DNA of 64,000 nt. It comes from an uncultured Clostridium sp. Its GTDB lineage: Bacteria > Bacillota > Clostridia > TANB77 > CAG-508. Location: positions 1-64,000 of the forward strand of contig USGK01000002.1 of the NCBI GenBank assembly GCA_900554175.1, written 5' to 3'. The notes below the pieces were generated by a model. That model was not told the DNA's origin. It ran no database searches and was given only the letters and a program-made list of their open reading frames with translations. Shown in pieces: positions 47,101-57,363 of the stretch (the first letter of the stretch is position 1; every line of letters starts with the position of its first letter). The translations under genes were made by a program, and so were the position numbers.

Positions 47101-48284
47101 TTTAATTGTAAATTAGTTCCTGCATTACTATTTCCTCTGCTTGTGCTTTGATTGAATTCATCTGTCCTACCCATTCCATTTGATTGTTTGCTTTCATTTC
47201 CTCGTTCACTTTGAATTTCTCTGCTAATTGTTTGATTATTTCTTTCACTCTCGTTTGAGATGTCTGTTCTATTTCTCCTAAATGTTCTTCCATTTTGCCA
47301 TCCATCATTAGCTCTGTGTAAAGTCCTTTTTTGTGTTCTTTCAGAAATGCTAACCTCATTCTTGAATATTTCCCTTGTGGTAGGTTCTTCGTTTTTGGTA
47401 ATGCCACCTGTGGTACTTGATAATCTCCCATTTGTTTGTATGTTACTTCTATCATAATCATCACTTCTCCTTTCTTTACTTTCATGATACTCTCTATTAT
47501 TATTTTTAACAAATGTGTAATTTTTATTATTTATAGATTTTTCTATATTTATGACAGTAGAATATATTTCTCGTAATTCTTGTTCTGCAATATCACTTAT
47601 TGCTGCACCTAATCTTGAAATAACTTGTCTTGTATCAAAACTTGTTATTTGATTAAATGATTCTACATTAAATTCTTCAGATGGATCTAGTCTACATCTT
47701 TTCATTACCATATATGTAATTGAATTAGTAAGCAAAGTTATAAAAGCACCATCAACTTCATTTTCTTCTAAATCTTTTAATGAACTATATTTTACAACTT
47801 CTTTAAGTTCTTTCAAATAGTCATTAAGATTATCTTCTACTAGGTTTTGTGTTGCTGAATAAATTGCCTCACCTAAATTATTTTTTATTACTAAATCTCC
47901 AAAGTTATTTTCTAATGTTTCAATAAGTCCATTGTGATATGATTCTTTAACTTCCCATAGTTTTAATTCTTTATTTATTCCACTATAAGTATCTGATATA
48001 TCAAAAACATGTCTTATAATATTTCTACCATCTTGTAAAGAAATAAGAGCAATACCTTTTGCACCTTTAGTAACCCATCTTTTCAGTCTTTTATTCCAAA
48101 CTTCAATTTCTGCACAAGCAGTAGCATCAGGTTTTTGAGCATATATTAAAACTTGTTCATTAAAATCATATTTGTAATTACTACTTGCAGTATCAAGAAA
48201 TTTTACCCATTCTTCTGGTTTAGATGTTATATCTTTTAATGTTTCTCTTGCCATTTCGTTGATTAGTTGATATTTATTAGGCAT
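41193..48284 (-). CDS. Giant ICE methylase-helicase fusion, 2363 residues
   Basis: Domains in order: an N-terminal LtrC/ArdC-like ssDNA-binding region ([20 protein letters not shown]). Then a disordered R/N-rich part (about 265-390) and ICE-specific middle domains. An N6-methylase-like fold follows with [13 protein letters not shown] (near 888) and LGNVPFGDF in place of NPPY. Last is a SNF2-type helicase: Walker [13 protein letters not shown] (near 1561), VDEAHNYKN (near 1718), ATGTPVSNS and [13 protein letters not shown]. Such proteins are a hallmark of large Firmicutes ICEs and may protect incoming DNA. Whether the methylase is active is uncertain, because the catalytic motif is atypical. 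It starts at the stop of the 78-residue gene (TAATG). Confidence 0.9.
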   Translation of the reverse strand: MPNKYQLINEMARETLKDITSKPEEWVKFLDTASSNYKYDFNEQVLIYAQKPDATACAEIEVWNKRLKRWVTKGAKGIALISLQDGRNIIRHVFDISDTYSGINKELKLWEVKESYHNGLIETLENNFGDLVIKNNLGEAIYSATQNLVEDNLNDYLKELKEVVKYSSLKDLEENEVDGAFITLLTNSITYMVMKRCRLDPSEEFNVESFNQITSFDTRQVISRLGAAISDIAEQELREIYSTVINIEKSINNKNYTFVKNNNREYHESKERRSDDYDRSNIQTNGRLSSTTGGITKNEEPTTREIFKNEVSISERTQKRTLHRANDGWQNGRTFRRNRTDISNESERNNQTISREIQSERGNESKQSNGMGRTDEFNQSTSRGNSNAGTNLQLNLFSDSYIPPIKELPSVEQQIDNIETQAEVENTPAFSFTQEMIDKALQDGTGHENGKFRVYRLYQETFSSKERQDFLKKEFNYYGTSGVKGLDGIWVEYSPSKGIKLSKRDVEDTMQVNWNTIEKRIGELILLDRYFVDNEKEEYQNWLENDYENEKWMFNRVFDEDKSNDTEEIDIQNIDKNYKLKNGNYFHFHTNEEGYYYEIYDQLGFEQDGGLLEYSDNEENETLMSIRKRLAEFTDIEELADSNLKEVSQDDMDYITSGQKVEDVAEEVKQVVINNAINAVNELKEDKPEFEIGQIIYLENERKYRVEAFNREYDQIVLMDMTMYEEAHYPMTRNESYLRALNLYNNNPRNFEEVIEEPIVETESKIKQDKINYHIDNNSLGEGTPKEKVRRNIEAIKLLRELEDEKRLANQEEQEILSQYVGWGGLPDVFDEKKDNWSQEYNELKSLLTPEEYNSARASTLTAFYTPPIVINAIYKAIHNMGAEEVNILEPSCGTGNFLGMLPQEMQKSKLYGVELDSISGRIAKQLYQNANIKVQGYEKADLPDSFYDVALGNVPFGDFKVNDKRYDKNNFLIHDYFFAKTLDKIRPGGVVAFITSKGTMDKASPDVRKYIAQRANLLGAIRLPDNTFTKNAGTKVTSDIIFLQKRENLTDIMPDWVYLDQDENNITMNKYFVDKPNMILGKMEIESTQYGFDSTCKAIDGEKLEDRLNVAITNIHGEIQAISIENEIETEDTSIPATPDVKNFSYAIVDNKLYFRENSRMLLQDDLPLTNQNRIRGLIALREQVRELIDFQMQDFSDGDIYLAQAKLNQLYDKFTKDYGLINSRANENAFSNDSSYFLLCSLEKLDGEGNFIGKADMFTKRTIKAKKEIKEVDTSDEALILSIQEKAKVDLDYMSELTGKDKDTIINELKGVIFKVPIEEKYVTADEYLSGNVREKLKIAESQLAEHPEYQINVDNLKEVIPKDLTASEIGIKLGATWIPPEVIRQFIFELLDTPRYKQWDIKVKYSNINAEWYIENKSSDRENVKAYSVYGTPRINAYKIIEQTLNLKDVKIFDTIIDEDGRKQRVLNRKETAIASSKQDTIKEEFLNWVWEDPERRNKLVRIYNDKFNSIRPREYDGSHIDFVGMNPEIKLRPHQLNAIAHVLYGNNVLLAHEVGAGKTFEMVAAAMESKRLGLCNKSLFVVPNHIIEQFASEFLQLYPSANILVATKKDFETKNRKKFCSRIATGDFDAVIIGHSQFERIPMSIERQEEILREQIDDITRGIADVKASRGENYTIKQLEKTKRTLETRLEKLNKQERKDDVVTFEELGVDKLFVDEAHNYKNLFLYTKMRNVGGLAQTEAQKSSDLFMKCRYLDEITGGKGTVFATGTPVSNSMAELYTMQRYLQYGELRKNELEHFDNWASTFGETVTAIELAPEGTGYRAKTRFAKFHNLPELMAMFKEVADIQTAETLNLPTPEFENINVVVKPSEIQQDMVTELGKRADRIRSGSIDASVDNMLKITNEGRKLALEQRLMNPLLPDSDTSKVNSCCENVYKIWSENSDKKSTQLVFCDLSTPKDMKGFEKEEFTDVYNELKTKLIEKGIPEEEIAFIHEADNETKKKELFSKVRQGEVRVLMGSTSKMGAGTNVQDKLIALHHLDCAWKPSDLTQRNGRMIRQGNENEKVFVYSYVTEKTFDAYMYQLVEQKQKFISQIMTSKTPARSMEDIDEKALSYGEIKALATGNPLILEKTNLDSEISKLKLLRQNFMNQKYALQDKVIKYYPEEITRLNNKIAAMEEDTIKLQEYTKPNMDGFSPMIIDGKEYSEKADAGKKLLECTQLLKSMEVKEVGEYRGFKMEISFDSITRNIKLKLKNKFSYTIDLGVDANGNITRINNCLENIARDIPLEREKLDNTKLQLENAKVESQKEFPQEQELKEKQRKLDEINAELKINDDDHEIIGDEQEEKEDKSPDKKSPERC

Positions 48285-48520
48285 TAACTTTCCTCCTTTC
48301 TCTCTTCTTTTTTAGCTGGTTCATTATCATCTTTTAAGTATTCTAATGTATTTCTTTCCTTTACATATTTCCTTAAAAGAATAATATTTTTAACATCTTT
48401 ATCTTCAGTTATTGTTTCTAAATCTTCTATTTGTAATTTTGAAATAGAAGTTTCATCTCCTTTTCCAATTTCAAATAGTTTCATTAGTGTTCTATATCTT
48501 GAATTGTCCTTTCTAGGCAT
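48284..48520 (-). CDS. Small ICE protein coupled to the giant gene
   Basis: 78 residues, [19 protein letters not shown] onward, with an acidic/basic tail (KKEERKEES). GGAGGTG precedes the ATG. Its stop shares bases with the next ATG (TAATG), so the giant protein is translated by coupling. Role unknown. Confidence 0.65.
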   Translation of the reverse strand: MPRKDNSRYRTLMKLFEIGKGDETSISKLQIEDLETITEDKDVKNIILLRKYVKERNTLEYLKDDNEPAKKEERKEES

Positions 48521-48549
48521 CTTAACACCTCCATTTTAAGTAACAAAAA

Positions 48550-48570
48550 GAGTTAGAATATATCTAACTC
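48550..48570 (-). terminator. Terminator after the ICE GNAT gene
   Basis: GAGTTAGA / TCTAACTC (8 bp, 5-base loop), then TTTTT on the minus strand. Confidence 0.7.
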
Positions 48571-48580
48571 CTCATAATTA

Positions 48581-49237
48581 CTACACTACTTTTTTTCTCA
48601 TATATTTTGTATTTTCAATAAAATCAAAACCATTCATCTTATAAAAAGATATTAATTTTTCCATTAATAGTTCTTTATTTTTATTATTATCAGAAACATT
48701 TTGATATCCTTTTTCTTTATTTAGTACTCTTGGTTGTGGTAAAACTATTATTTTACATGTGAATAAATTTGTATAAAAGTATAATATTTCATCTAAATTA
48801 TCTATAATATAACTACCTATACCCATATTTCTAAACTGTTTATTTATATAAAAATCTTCTATATAAGTTATAGTTTCATTTTCTTCTGCTATCTCTGGTC
48901 TAATATTATTGTCCTCTCCGATTATTGCACAAGCCATATCATAGAAATCCCAGCCTCTACAATCTGCAACATCATGAAAATCTATATCAAATCTTGTAAA
49001 ATCCATTGGGATAAAAATGCTACCTCTTATATGTCCAATTTTCATTTCAGAATCATCTTCAAGATTAGTTGCATATATCTCTATCCAAAAATCTGTTATA
49101 AATCGACTATCATATTCCATCCCTTCGATATGATTCAATGCATCTTCAGTTACATACATCAAATTTGGTCTTCGGATATGTGTTTTGAAAGATATAGAAT
49201 CCCATCCTTTTTTCTCTAATTTTTCTAATTCATACAT
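48581..49237 (-). CDS. GNAT-family acetyltransferase (ICE-encoded)
   Basis: 218 residues. YIEDFYINKQFRNMGIGSYI is the GNAT acetyl-CoA binding motif (Q/RxxGxG). The C terminus has the final helix/strand (KLISFYKMNGFDFIENTKYM). It is not closely similar to the QueH-linked GNAT domains. The substrate is unknown. It lies between the adhesin and the giant methylase-helicase operon with terminators on both sides. Confidence 0.75.
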   Translation of the reverse strand: MYELEKLEKKGWDSISFKTHIRRPNLMYVTEDALNHIEGMEYDSRFITDFWIEIYATNLEDDSEMKIGHIRGSIFIPMDFTRFDIDFHDVADCRGWDFYDMACAIIGEDNNIRPEIAEENETITYIEDFYINKQFRNMGIGSYIIDNLDEILYFYTNLFTCKIIVLPQPRVLNKEKGYQNVSDNNKNKELLMEKLISFYKMNGFDFIENTKYMRKKVV

Positions 49238-49263
49238 ATATAATCATTCCTTTCTTATTATTA

Positions 49264-49294
49264 AAAGAGAGCTAGAATATCTCTAACTCTCTTT
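49264..49294 (-). terminator. Terminator after the adhesin gene
   Basis: AAAGAGAG(T/C)TAGA with its inverted copy: 13 bp including one G-U pair, with a 5-base loop, on the minus strand just past the adhesin stop. Confidence 0.65.
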
Positions 49295-49300
49295 CAATTA

Positions 49301-52300
49301 TTATTTATCTTTGTTTTTATTGCGATTATGAATAATAATGTAAGCAATTCCTAATATTGATAAAATTAGTATTCCACCAATTAGTTTTATATTACTTTCA
49401 TCTCCTGTCTTTGGAACTACTATTTTCTTGTTCTCAAAAGTAAATTCTATTGTGCTATCTTTTTCTTCTATTTGTCCATTATCTACGAATATTCCTTTGT
49501 CATTTATTTCAACTTTTGCTATTCTGCTAGATAATTCATAATCTTTTGGAGCTTTTATTTCTTTGATGTAATATGTGCCATATCTTAAATCTTCAAATAA
49601 AGCTGTTCCATCTTCTTTGTTAGATTTAACCTCTTTAATTAGTTTGGTACATTCTGGATCTTCATAAATACCAAAAATAAAATTATCTTTAATAATTTCT
49701 TTAGTTTCAGTATCTACTTTAATTACTTTTACATTTTTAAGTATTGGCATATCTTTCATCTCGATTTTTTGAGTTTCTTTATCAGCTGTAACTATGAATT
49801 TTATTTCTTCTGTTATTTCATAACCATAAGGAGCTGTTGTTTCTTTTAATATATATGTCTTTCCTTCTTCTAAATCTTTAACTTGATGTGGTTCTTTGGT
49901 AGATGTCCATTTGTCTATTGTATTTCCATCTTCATCAGTTACTTCTAGTTCTGCTCCATCTAATTCATTGCCATTTGTTATATCAGTTTTTGTAATTTCA
50001 ACTAATTTATCAATCATAACAATTTTTTGAGTAGCCTTATCTGTTGTAACTTTAAACTCAATATCAGATGCTTTTACATAGTTTCCTACTGCTAGTTCTT
50101 CATGTAATTTATATGTTTTGTTTTCTTCAAGTCCTGTAACCTTATGAGCCTCTTTTCCAGAAGTCCATTCATCAATTACATTTCCATCTGCATCTAATAC
50201 TTGTAATTTTGCTCCCTCTATTTCTTTACTAGAAATATCTTCTTTTGACATTTCAACTATTTTGTCTACAAGTTCAATATGTTCATTTTCTTTTTTATCT
50301 GAAACTTTGAACTCAACATCAGTTGCTTTAACAAATCCATCAGGAGCTACTTCTTCATGTAGTCTATATGTTTCATTTTCTTTTAAATTCTTGATTTTGT
50401 GTTCTTCTTTAGTAGAAGTCCATTCATCTACTAGATTATCATCTTTATCAAATACTTGAATTTTAGCACCCTCTATTTCTTCTCCTCCAATATCTACTTT
50501 AGACATTGATACTATTTTATCTTTCATATTTACTATTTGAATTTCATTAGTATCTTTAATAATGAATTTGATTTCAGTAGCTATAACATATCTCTCTGGA
50601 GCAATTTCTTCTTTTAGTTTGTATTCTTTTCCTATTTTTAGTCCCTCAATTTTGTAAGTTTTTTCAGTAGAAATCCACTCATCAATTACATTATCTTCAG
50701 AATCTAAAACTTGTAATTTTGCTCCTGCAAGTTCTTTATCGCCTGTAATATCTGTTTTTGAAAAATCTACTAATGTTGTATCATTGATAACATCTAATTT
50801 TTCATCATAAACTTTTGTAGTTAAGTCTTTTTGTTCATATTTAACCTCATATTTATTTCTATTTAATACAAGTCCATCTAAAGTTTTAGTTTCTTCAATT
50901 TCATAAGTTCCCATTGGTAATTCTGAAATTATTAGTTTTCCATCTTTAGTTAGATTATATTTATTTATTTCTTGACCTTTATTATAAATTTTGCTACCAT
51001 CAGCCATATCAATAATATCTTCTTTTGCAGTTAGTTTAAATTCAATACCTGATAAATCAGATATATCTATTAATGATGTATCCACATCTTCTCTTAATGC
51101 TATTTCTTTATCTAATTCTATAGTTCCTGTTGGTTGTTCATTTTTTACTACTACTTCTTTAATAAAATCTCCATCTTTATCAGTATCATAATCTTTGATA
51201 TTCTTTATTTCAAAAGTAACAGGTTTATCTAATTGTAAAAATCCATTAGGTACTTTTATCTCTGTAATTTCATAACTACCTACAGGCAATTTTAATGGTG
51301 TCGTAACCTCTGATTTATTATCGTTTGTAGTATTAAAAGAATTATTAGGAACAACTATATTATCTGCATTTGTTGTAAATGAAGTATATGTTGTATTTCC
51401 TATTTTTTGAGATATAGCCTCTCCTTTTTTGAATAATATCTTTTTTGTAGCACGATCATAAATATCTTTTGTTGCCTTAATTTCAAATGTTGTTGAATTT
51501 AATGTAACATTTTTTCCAGTTTTTAAGTCTTTCTTTACTATTTTAATGTAAGATTCTAATTGTTCATTATTTACTACAATATGTTTAGTTTTCTTTGATA
51601 CTTCATTTATTTCTGTTTCATCATTAGTAATTGAGAAAGTAAAATCAACTGCTGTTTCATAATCTGTTGGTGTTTTTGTTTCTTTTACTATATATTTTCC
51701 ATAAGGAAGATTATTTTGTGTATATGCATTTCCATCTTTATCAGTTTTAATAATTTCGTAAGTTGGAGCAATAACTTGAGCTTGAGAAACTCTATTAGCA
51801 TTTACATTTACTTTATTACCTTCTTCATCAATACCATTCCATACTTCTGCATAAGTATAACCTTGCTCGTATGCTTTTTCTACTGCTGAATTTAATTTTA
51901 TAGTAAATTCTGCACCCTCTAATCCTGGTGTTTCTCCTGAATTTTCCTTTATACCAGATTTAAAAATATGAACTCCCATTTCTTTTACTTTTTCTAAACT
52001 TGTTGTAGTATTAAAAATAACTTTTGTATTTTGGTCTTTATAAACTAAATTAACCTCATATTCTTTAGTATCTATCATATATCCCAAAGATGCTGTTTCT
52101 TCTTTAACTACATATTTTCCTAAAGGTAAATTAGTGATATCTTCTGTAGTTCCTTTTTCATTCATTGTTCTAGTAGCTACTAAATCGCCATTAGAATAAA
52201 ATTTTTTAGTTCTAGCTTTATTGTATATATCTTCTTTTGCATATACTTTATATACTGCTCCTGTAAGCATTGCATCTCCCTGTGGAATTGAACCAGTTTT

Positions 52301-54139
52301 AGAATCTTTCTTTATAATTGTTATATTCCCTGTTGGTTCATTATCTATAACATTATTTATATCTAAATAAATAACTTTTGTATTTTGATCTTTATACTTT
52401 AATTCTGCATCAAATTCTTTTGTATTTAATAAATATCCCTCTGGAGCATTTGTTTCTTTAACATAGTATTTACCTAAATATAAATCAGAAAATTTAACCA
52501 TTCCCTCATCATTTGTAATAGCTTTTGTAATTAAATCTCCTTTTTTGTACCAAGTTTTAGTTCCTGCTACATTCTTTATATCTTCTCTTGCATAAAGTGA
52601 TATTTCTGCTCCTTTTAGTTTGTTATTATAATCATCTGTTTTATATACTTTTATTTCTCCTGTTGGAGTAGTATCAATTTTTTCAAAACTTTCTAATACT
52701 ATTTTTTGTGTTTGTCCTTTATAAGATAAAGTAACATTATGCTTTGTAGAATCTAACAAATAACCTGTTGTTGCTTGTGTTTCTTCTACTATATATTTTC
52801 CAAGTGGAAGATTAGTAATTTCTGCTAATCCTTTGCTATCTGTTGTAATATTAGCAATTACTTGTCCCTCTGTATAATATGTTTTAGTTCCTTCTACATT
52901 TTTTATATTTTCATTTGCTATAACTTTGAATATTGTCCCCTTAATTAAGTCGCCTTGTTCACTTTTTTTAATTACTTGAATTGTTCCTGTTGGCTCATTA
53001 TTAACTATTGCTTGAGTTGCAGTTTGATTTACTTTCACTTCAACATTATAAGCCTGTGTATTTAATAAATAACCATTAGGAGCTGATTTTTCAGTAATCG
53101 TATATATTCCTTTTCTTAATTTATCTATAGTTATTTTTCCATTAGTAACAGTTATATCTTGATTATATCCATTTGGTCCTGTAACATTAAATATTGCACC
53201 ATTTACTAAATCTCCATTTGTATTTAATTTTTGTAATTCTAATTTACCAAATGTTTCAATTTCTAAAGAAAAATTTAATGTTACTGGATCATTGTAACTC
53301 ATACAATATAATTGATTTTGCACACCTGATGCAAATTCAAAATAAACCATTGTATCATTATCTTCTGTTCCATTTTTTATCATTCCCCACTCTCTAAAGG
53401 TATTGTCTGAAATTCTGTAATTCTCTAAATTTGTATTTTCATCTACTGAAATAGTCATTGAATTACTACCATTTTGATGAACAAATCTAATTCCATCTTT
53501 TGTATTATCTATTGTTCCATATTCTGCAAGAACCCCATTAGAGTCGTCTATTGTTTTTGTTTCTCCTGCTTGAATTGTGATTGTATCTCCATTAAAGCTA
53601 GGTCTTCTTTCAATACTTGCAATTTCGTTATTTATTCTATTTTTAAAATCTACATAACCTTGTTGCTCATCTGCATTAATAAATGTGGCATTACTTTGTC
53701 CTAGTATTTCCCAAATATATTGTTGAGTAAATACATAGTCCCATTTTACCCATTTCATATCACTTGCTAAAATACCACCATCTACTGTATATCCTCCATT
53801 ATTTTTATACCATCCTAAATAAGCAACTTTACAAGCCTTTCTAATATTAGAATTAGTTGGAGTATAATAAACTCCATTATATGATGCTCCTGTCTTAAAA
53901 TCTATTCCATGCTCTGCACAGAATACCGTTCTTCTTTCTCCTGTATTTAAGTTGTTTAATCTTCTTATTAGTACACCTGTTGTTCCACCTGCATTATCTG
54001 TTGTTTTCATTCCAGAGGCATATTGACCTCCAGACCATGTTCCACTTCCAGATGCTGCAAAAACAGGTTGAATTACACTAAATAATATTAAAAATAGCAT
54101 TATGACAGATACTATTTTATTAACTTTTTTTATTTTCAT
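49301..54139 (-). CDS. Giant sortase-anchored adhesin: thioester domain plus about 12 Cna-B repeats
   Basis: 1612 residues. Signal peptide (to about residue 29). The thioester domain has Cys74 in VFCAEHG and Gln139 in TQQYIW, the paired residues that form an internal thioester for covalent host binding. About twelve Cna-B/SpaA domains follow, many with a starting Lys strand (VIKK, KVYKTD) and an E-T/E-K-x-A-P near the end. That pattern supports isopeptide bonds. Domains 8-11 (about 49.75-50.8 kb) are near-identical units of about 258 bp. It ends VPKTGDE, a transmembrane segment and NRNKNKDK. It is probably anchored by the ICE sortase B and may promote mating-pair contact or gut adhesion. Confidence 0.92.
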   Translation of the reverse strand: MKIKKVNKIVSVIMLFLILFSVIQPVFAASGSGTWSGGQYASGMKTTDNAGGTTGVLIRRLNNLNTGERRTVFCAEHGIDFKTGASYNGVYYTPTNSNIRKACKVAYLGWYKNNGGYTVDGGILASDMKWVKWDYVFTQQYIWEILGQSNATFINADEQQGYVDFKNRINNEIASIERRPSFNGDTITIQAGETKTIDDSNGVLAEYGTIDNTKDGIRFVHQNGSNSMTISVDENTNLENYRISDNTFREWGMIKNGTEDNDTMVYFEFASGVQNQLYCMSYNDPVTLNFSLEIETFGKLELQKLNTNGDLVNGAIFNVTGPNGYNQDITVTNGKITIDKLRKGIYTITEKSAPNGYLLNTQAYNVEVKVNQTATQAIVNNEPTGTIQVIKKSEQGDLIKGTIFKVIANENIKNVEGTKTYYTEGQVIANITTDSKGLAEITNLPLGKYIVEETQATTGYLLDSTKHNVTLSYKGQTQKIVLESFEKIDTTPTGEIKVYKTDDYNNKLKGAEISLYAREDIKNVAGTKTWYKKGDLITKAITNDEGMVKFSDLYLGKYYVKETNAPEGYLLNTKEFDAELKYKDQNTKVIYLDINNVIDNEPTGNITIIKKDSKTGSIPQGDAMLTGAVYKVYAKEDIYNKARTKKFYSNGDLVATRTMNEKGTTEDITNLPLGKYVVKEETASLGYMIDTKEYEVNLVYKDQNTKVIFNTTTSLEKVKEMGVHIFKSGIKENSGETPGLEGAEFTIKLNSAVEKAYEQGYTYAEVWNGIDEEGNKVNVNANRVSQAQVIAPTYEIIKTDKDGNAYTQNNLPYGKYIVKETKTPTDYETAVDFTFSITNDETEINEVSKKTKHIVVNNEQLESYIKIVKKDLKTGKNVTLNSTTFEIKATKDIYDRATKKILFKKGEAISQKIGNTTYTSFTTNADNIVVPNNSFNTTNDNKSEVTTPLKLPVGSYEITEIKVPNGFLQLDKPVTFEIKNIKDYDTDKDGDFIKEVVVKNEQPTGTIELDKEIALREDVDTSLIDISDLSGIEFKLTAKEDIIDMADGSKIYNKGQEINKYNLTKDGKLIISELPMGTYEIEETKTLDGLVLNRNKYEVKYEQKDLTTKVYDEKLDVINDTTLVDFSKTDITGDKELAGAKLQVLDSEDNVIDEWISTEKTYKIEGLKIGKEYKLKEEIAPERYVIATEIKFIIKDTNEIQIVNMKDKIVSMSKVDIGGEEIEGAKIQVFDKDDNLVDEWTSTKEEHKIKNLKENETYRLHEEVAPDGFVKATDVEFKVSDKKENEHIELVDKIVEMSKEDISSKEIEGAKLQVLDADGNVIDEWTSGKEAHKVTGLEENKTYKLHEELAVGNYVKASDIEFKVTTDKATQKIVMIDKLVEITKTDITNGNELDGAELEVTDEDGNTIDKWTSTKEPHQVKDLEEGKTYILKETTAPYGYEITEEIKFIVTADKETQKIEMKDMPILKNVKVIKVDTETKEIIKDNFIFGIYEDPECTKLIKEVKSNKEDGTALFEDLRYGTYYIKEIKAPKDYELSSRIAKVEINDKGIFVDNGQIEEKDSTIEFTFENKKIVVPKTGDESNIKLIGGILILSILGIAYIIIHNRNKNKDK

Positions 54140-54169
54140 ATAATTTTACCTCCTATTTTCATAAAAAAA

Positions 54170-54193
54170 GAACAAGTAATACTATACTTGCTC
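54170..54193 (-). terminator. Terminator after the secreted Cys-rich protein
   Basis: GAGCAAGTA / TACTTGTTC (9 bp, one G-U, 6-base loop), followed on the minus strand by TTTTTTT. Confidence 0.7.
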
Positions 54194-54214
54194 TATCCAA
54201 TTTTAATATTTTAT

Positions 54215-54841
54215 TTAATTATAATAAAAGTTTATTGTCCATTTTTCACATAATGGACATGACCAAGTTTCATATCCATAAGGGCAATTTTTTTGATATG
54301 TTTCATCATCAATCTCAAATTTTTCCCATTTGTCACCCCAAGTTTTTATTATGCTTTGATAGTGATTTATAGCCTCTTGTTTTGAATTAAACCATTTATT
54401 TGAATTACCAACACCAATGTAATGATTAGATTCACTACATTTTGGAATAACTGGTTCAGGTTCTTTTATAGATTCAGGCTTTGTTTCAACAACTTTAATT
54501 TCTTCCTTTGGTTGTGAAACTTGTATTGGTTCTTCTACTTTTTGAATTTTTTGAACTTCTTGTACCTTAGGTTGTTCAACTATTTTTTCTTCTTTTGGTG
54601 TAGAGACAATTGTTTTATTCTTTTCTACACCAGTTTGTTCTTCTAATACACTATTTTCATTAATTTTCTGTGTTTTATTTTCTTCAGGCATTATTATTAT
54701 ATTTTCAGGAGTTTTATCCACTATTTCCACAATATTTTCTATATACTCATTTTTATTTTTTTCTTTATTGTTGCTATAAATATTTTCTCCCATAAAAGTT
54801 GTGAGCATTAATATTATAATTATTATTATTATTTTTTTCAT
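54215..54841 (-). CDS. Secreted protein with charged spacer and Cys-rich C-terminal domain
   Basis: About 208 residues from MKKIIIIIIILML, an uncleaved or cleaved signal. A Pro/Glu/Lys/Val-rich spacer (about 50-135) is followed by a compact end with four Cys: CSESNHY, KNCPYGYETW and CPLCEKW. A SKQEAINHYQSIIKTWG helix lies in between. GGAGATG precedes the ATG. It looks like a surface module on a stalk. It sits just upstream of the adhesin and is probably part of the same surface function. The family is not recognised. Confidence 0.65.
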   Translation of the reverse strand: MKKIIIIIIILMLTTFMGENIYSNNKEKNKNEYIENIVEIVDKTPENIIIMPEENKTQKINENSVLEEQTGVEKNKTIVSTPKEEKIVEQPKVQEVQKIQKVEEPIQVSQPKEEIKVVETKPESIKEPEPVIPKCSESNHYIGVGNSNKWFNSKQEAINHYQSIIKTWGDKWEKFEIDDETYQKNCPYGYETWSCPLCEKWTINFYYN

Positions 54842-55002
54842 TATTACCATCTCCTTTAACTTAATTATAGGAGCATATAAGTATTAAAACAAATGTGTAA
54901 ATTATTATATATAATATTACTCTTTTAGTTTGTATATAGTATGTTATTTATAAGGGATTGTAAGGGAAAACTTTGTAATGTGGTCATACAAATGTCATAC
55001 AT

Positions 55003-55953
55003 TTATCTTGCATCTCTTTCTTGTTTTAATCTTTCTCTCTTATTATGTTCTTGGACACACATAATTATAAAGTCTTCCACATTTCCTGTTTCTTTAATCT
55101 TTGTTGGTATATACCTATCAATTTTTTCATTATGTATTTTTATAAATTCCTTTTGATTAGGCTTTTCTTTATCAAGCAGTTCTTCTATTTTTTCTTCTGT
55201 AATAGTTCCTTCTTGTTGCATTTTTTTAAGAACTATCGCTTGACTTAAACTTGGAGATATATCATCATATTCAAGTTTGTTTAATACCACATATTGATTT
55301 TCATCAGATAAATAAGATAATTCTACTGCTGGTCTAAAAGCAATTCGTTTATTATCAACTTCTTCTAATAATTCAGGTATTAGTTTAGTAAGTCTTATAT
55401 ATCTTCTTATATTTTCTCTGCTTTCTCCAACTTCCTCTCCTAATATTTCTCTCGATGTCAACTTCTGCACCACTGGTGCCGAAGTTTCATTTTCTTCTAA
55501 ATCAATATTCTTTCCTTGATGTTTCATAGCATCTAGCTTCATTTTATATGCAAATGCTTTCTCACTTGGCAGTATTTCTTCTCTTTGAATATTACTATCT
55601 ACCATTAAAATAGTAGCCTCATCATTAGATAAATCTTTTACAATACACCTTATTTGTTTTACTCCTGCAAGTTCACAAGCTCTTTTTCTCCTATGTCCTG
55701 AAATCATTTCATAAGTTCCGTTTTCTTTTGGTCTAACAATAACAGGAAGTATTACTCCATATTCTTTTACACTCTTGACCATTTCTTTCATTTTGTCATC
55801 ATCATTAACTTTGAAAGGATGGTTTGGAAAATTAGAAATCTTACTTATATCGATTTCTTGCACTTTTTCTGAATTATTATAATCTCGTTCTTCTTGAGTA
55901 GTAAATAAATCATCTAACTTTGGAAGTTTCATTTCTTGTTTTTGTTCTTTCAT
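55003..55953 (-). CDS. parB: ParB-like partition protein
   Basis: 316 residues. ParB/Sulfiredoxin-type N-domain with ISKISNFPNHPFKV and SGHRRKRACELAG (CTP-binding box). Then the helix-turn-helix TSREILGEEVGESRENIRRYIRL and a C-terminal dimer region. GGAGG precedes the ATG. It overlaps the end of parA by 44 bases. It maintains the ICE, probably in its circular replicating form. Confidence 0.93.
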   Translation of the reverse strand: MKEQKQEMKLPKLDDLFTTQEERDYNNSEKVQEIDISKISNFPNHPFKVNDDDKMKEMVKSVKEYGVILPVIVRPKENGTYEMISGHRRKRACELAGVKQIRCIVKDLSNDEATILMVDSNIQREEILPSEKAFAYKMKLDAMKHQGKNIDLEENETSAPVVQKLTSREILGEEVGESRENIRRYIRLTKLIPELLEEVDNKRIAFRPAVELSYLSDENQYVVLNKLEYDDISPSLSQAIVLKKMQQEGTITEEKIEELLDKEKPNQKEFIKIHNEKIDRYIPTKIKETGNVEDFIIMCVQEHNKRERLKQERDAR

Positions 55954-56728
55954 TGTTTAATACCTCCTTTGCTAAATTTTTATAAGAATCAGCCACAGGA
56001 CTATTTTTATCAAACTCGAATATACTTTTACCTGTTGAACTTGATTTTGCCGTATTTATGGCTTTTGGGATTTCTGTATTATATATTTTGACATGTTGTC
56101 CATAATTTTCTTCTAATGTATCTCTTACTTGTTTCGACAAATTAGTCCTTTTATCGACAAGAGTAAGTAATACCCCTCCAATTTTAAGATTAGGATTTAT
56201 TTGTTTATGAACCTTTGAAACAGTTTGTAATAAATGTCCCATTCCTTTTGCAGCTAAATATTCTCCTTGAACAGGAATAATAATCTTATCACTACAAGCT
56301 AGAGCATTTATCGTTATCATTCCAAGAGATGGCATACAATCAATCAAAATATAATCGTATTTATCTTTTACACTACTAATAGCATTCTTTAATGTAAATT
56401 CTCTACTCATTGCATTTACTAATGACATTTCTAATGCAGACAAATCTAAATTAGATGGAATTAAATCTATTTTCTCTTTATGATGAAGAATTGCATCTTC
56501 AATTTTTATTTCTTTGTCTTGTATAGTATCAGTCATCAAAGTTCCAATGGTATTTTGCATTTCGTCTTGATTATAATATCCCATGCAAGTAGTTAAATCT
56601 CCCTGTGGATCAGCATCGATAAGTAAAACCTTTTTTCCTTCTTTTGCAAGAGCTACACCTAAAGAAAAAGTGGTAGTCGTTTTTCCAACTCCACCTTTTT
56701 GATTGGCTATTGCTATAATTTTACTCAT
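55910..56728 (-). CDS. parA: ParA-like partition ATPase
   Basis: About 272 residues from MSKIIAIANQKGGVGKTTTT (deviant Walker A), then LLIDADPQGDLT, DYILIDCMPSLG and LLTLVDKRTNLS. GGAGG precedes the ATG at 56728, so the longer open frame is not used. It binds nucleoid DNA and segregates the ParB complex. It overlaps the upstream 203-residue gene and parB: one operon. Confidence 0.94.
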   Translation of the reverse strand: MSKIIAIANQKGGVGKTTTTFSLGVALAKEGKKVLLIDADPQGDLTTCMGYYNQDEMQNTIGTLMTDTIQDKEIKIEDAILHHKEKIDLIPSNLDLSALEMSLVNAMSREFTLKNAISSVKDKYDYILIDCMPSLGMITINALACSDKIIIPVQGEYLAAKGMGHLLQTVSKVHKQINPNLKIGGVLLTLVDKRTNLSKQVRDTLEENYGQHVKIYNTEIPKAINTAKSSSTGKSIFEFDKNSPVADSYKNLAKEVLNNERTKTRNETSKVR

Positions 56729-57332
56729 CTTTGTCCTCCTGTTCTTCACTTTCAGGAAGAGATACAAACATAAAATTATTATCAAATAATCCTCTATAGT
56801 TTATATCTTCTTCAATACAATGTACATATTCGGATATAGCAAAGTCCAATGCTCTCAATATTTCATCACTATCTACATTAAATGAATTATTGTATTTTAA
56901 TGCTTTTATAATTCCATTTACAAAAACAAAATCTTCTACTTCAAATTCATACCATGACTCTAATGATACTAAATTATTTGAAAATAATTCAGAACCTAAT
57001 GCTCTTATTACTATCATCATTAAATCAACCATAGATGCAACATATCTGCCCTCTATCATTATAATTTCTTCTTCCTGTTTCTTTAATAATTTTTTTACAT
57101 CAAGTTCTTTTTTGCTAGGTTTAGCATATTTATTCAATATTTTTTTAGTTCTTTTGAAATTTAATCTTGTTTCTTTCATTAAATCTCTTAAATCAAGAAC
57201 TCTCCTAACTCTGTCATATAAAACTTGTTCAATGTTTTCGCATTCTTCTATTGCATATACTTCTCTTTGCTTTTTTAGAAAAGCCATTATTTCTTCTCTT
57301 GTGTCATATTTAATATTTTTTTCTTCTTCCAT
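56721..57332 (-). CDS. First gene of the ICE parAB operon, unknown, 203 residues
   Basis: A helical, charged protein (TREEIMAFLKKQREVYAIEE; VRRVLDLRDLMKETRLNFKR). It ends in an acidic tail (PESEEQEDKDE) that overlaps the parA start. GAGAGG precedes the ATG, and the 5' end of the transcript can pair CCTC with that GAGG. It could be an accessory partition or replication protein, but no motif proves it. Confidence 0.6.
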   Translation of the reverse strand: MEEEKNIKYDTREEIMAFLKKQREVYAIEECENIEQVLYDRVRRVLDLRDLMKETRLNFKRTKKILNKYAKPSKKELDVKKLLKKQEEEIIMIEGRYVASMVDLMMIVIRALGSELFSNNLVSLESWYEFEVEDFVFVNGIIKALKYNNSFNVDSDEILRALDFAISEYVHCIEEDINYRGLFDNNFMFVSLPESEEQEDKDE

Positions 57333-57363
57333 TTTTGCCTCTCTTTCTCGGAGGTATAAAAAA

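Noticed and set aside
47102..47512. 136-codon minus-strand frame inside the giant methylase-helicase gene
   Set aside because: Lies entirely in another frame of a clear gene, over its low-complexity region; no independent signals.
41193..48284. Frameshift or artificial fusion as explanation for the 2363-residue gene
   Set aside because: The order of domains is the known arrangement of giant ICE methylase-helicases, and the frame is continuous with conserved motifs throughout.
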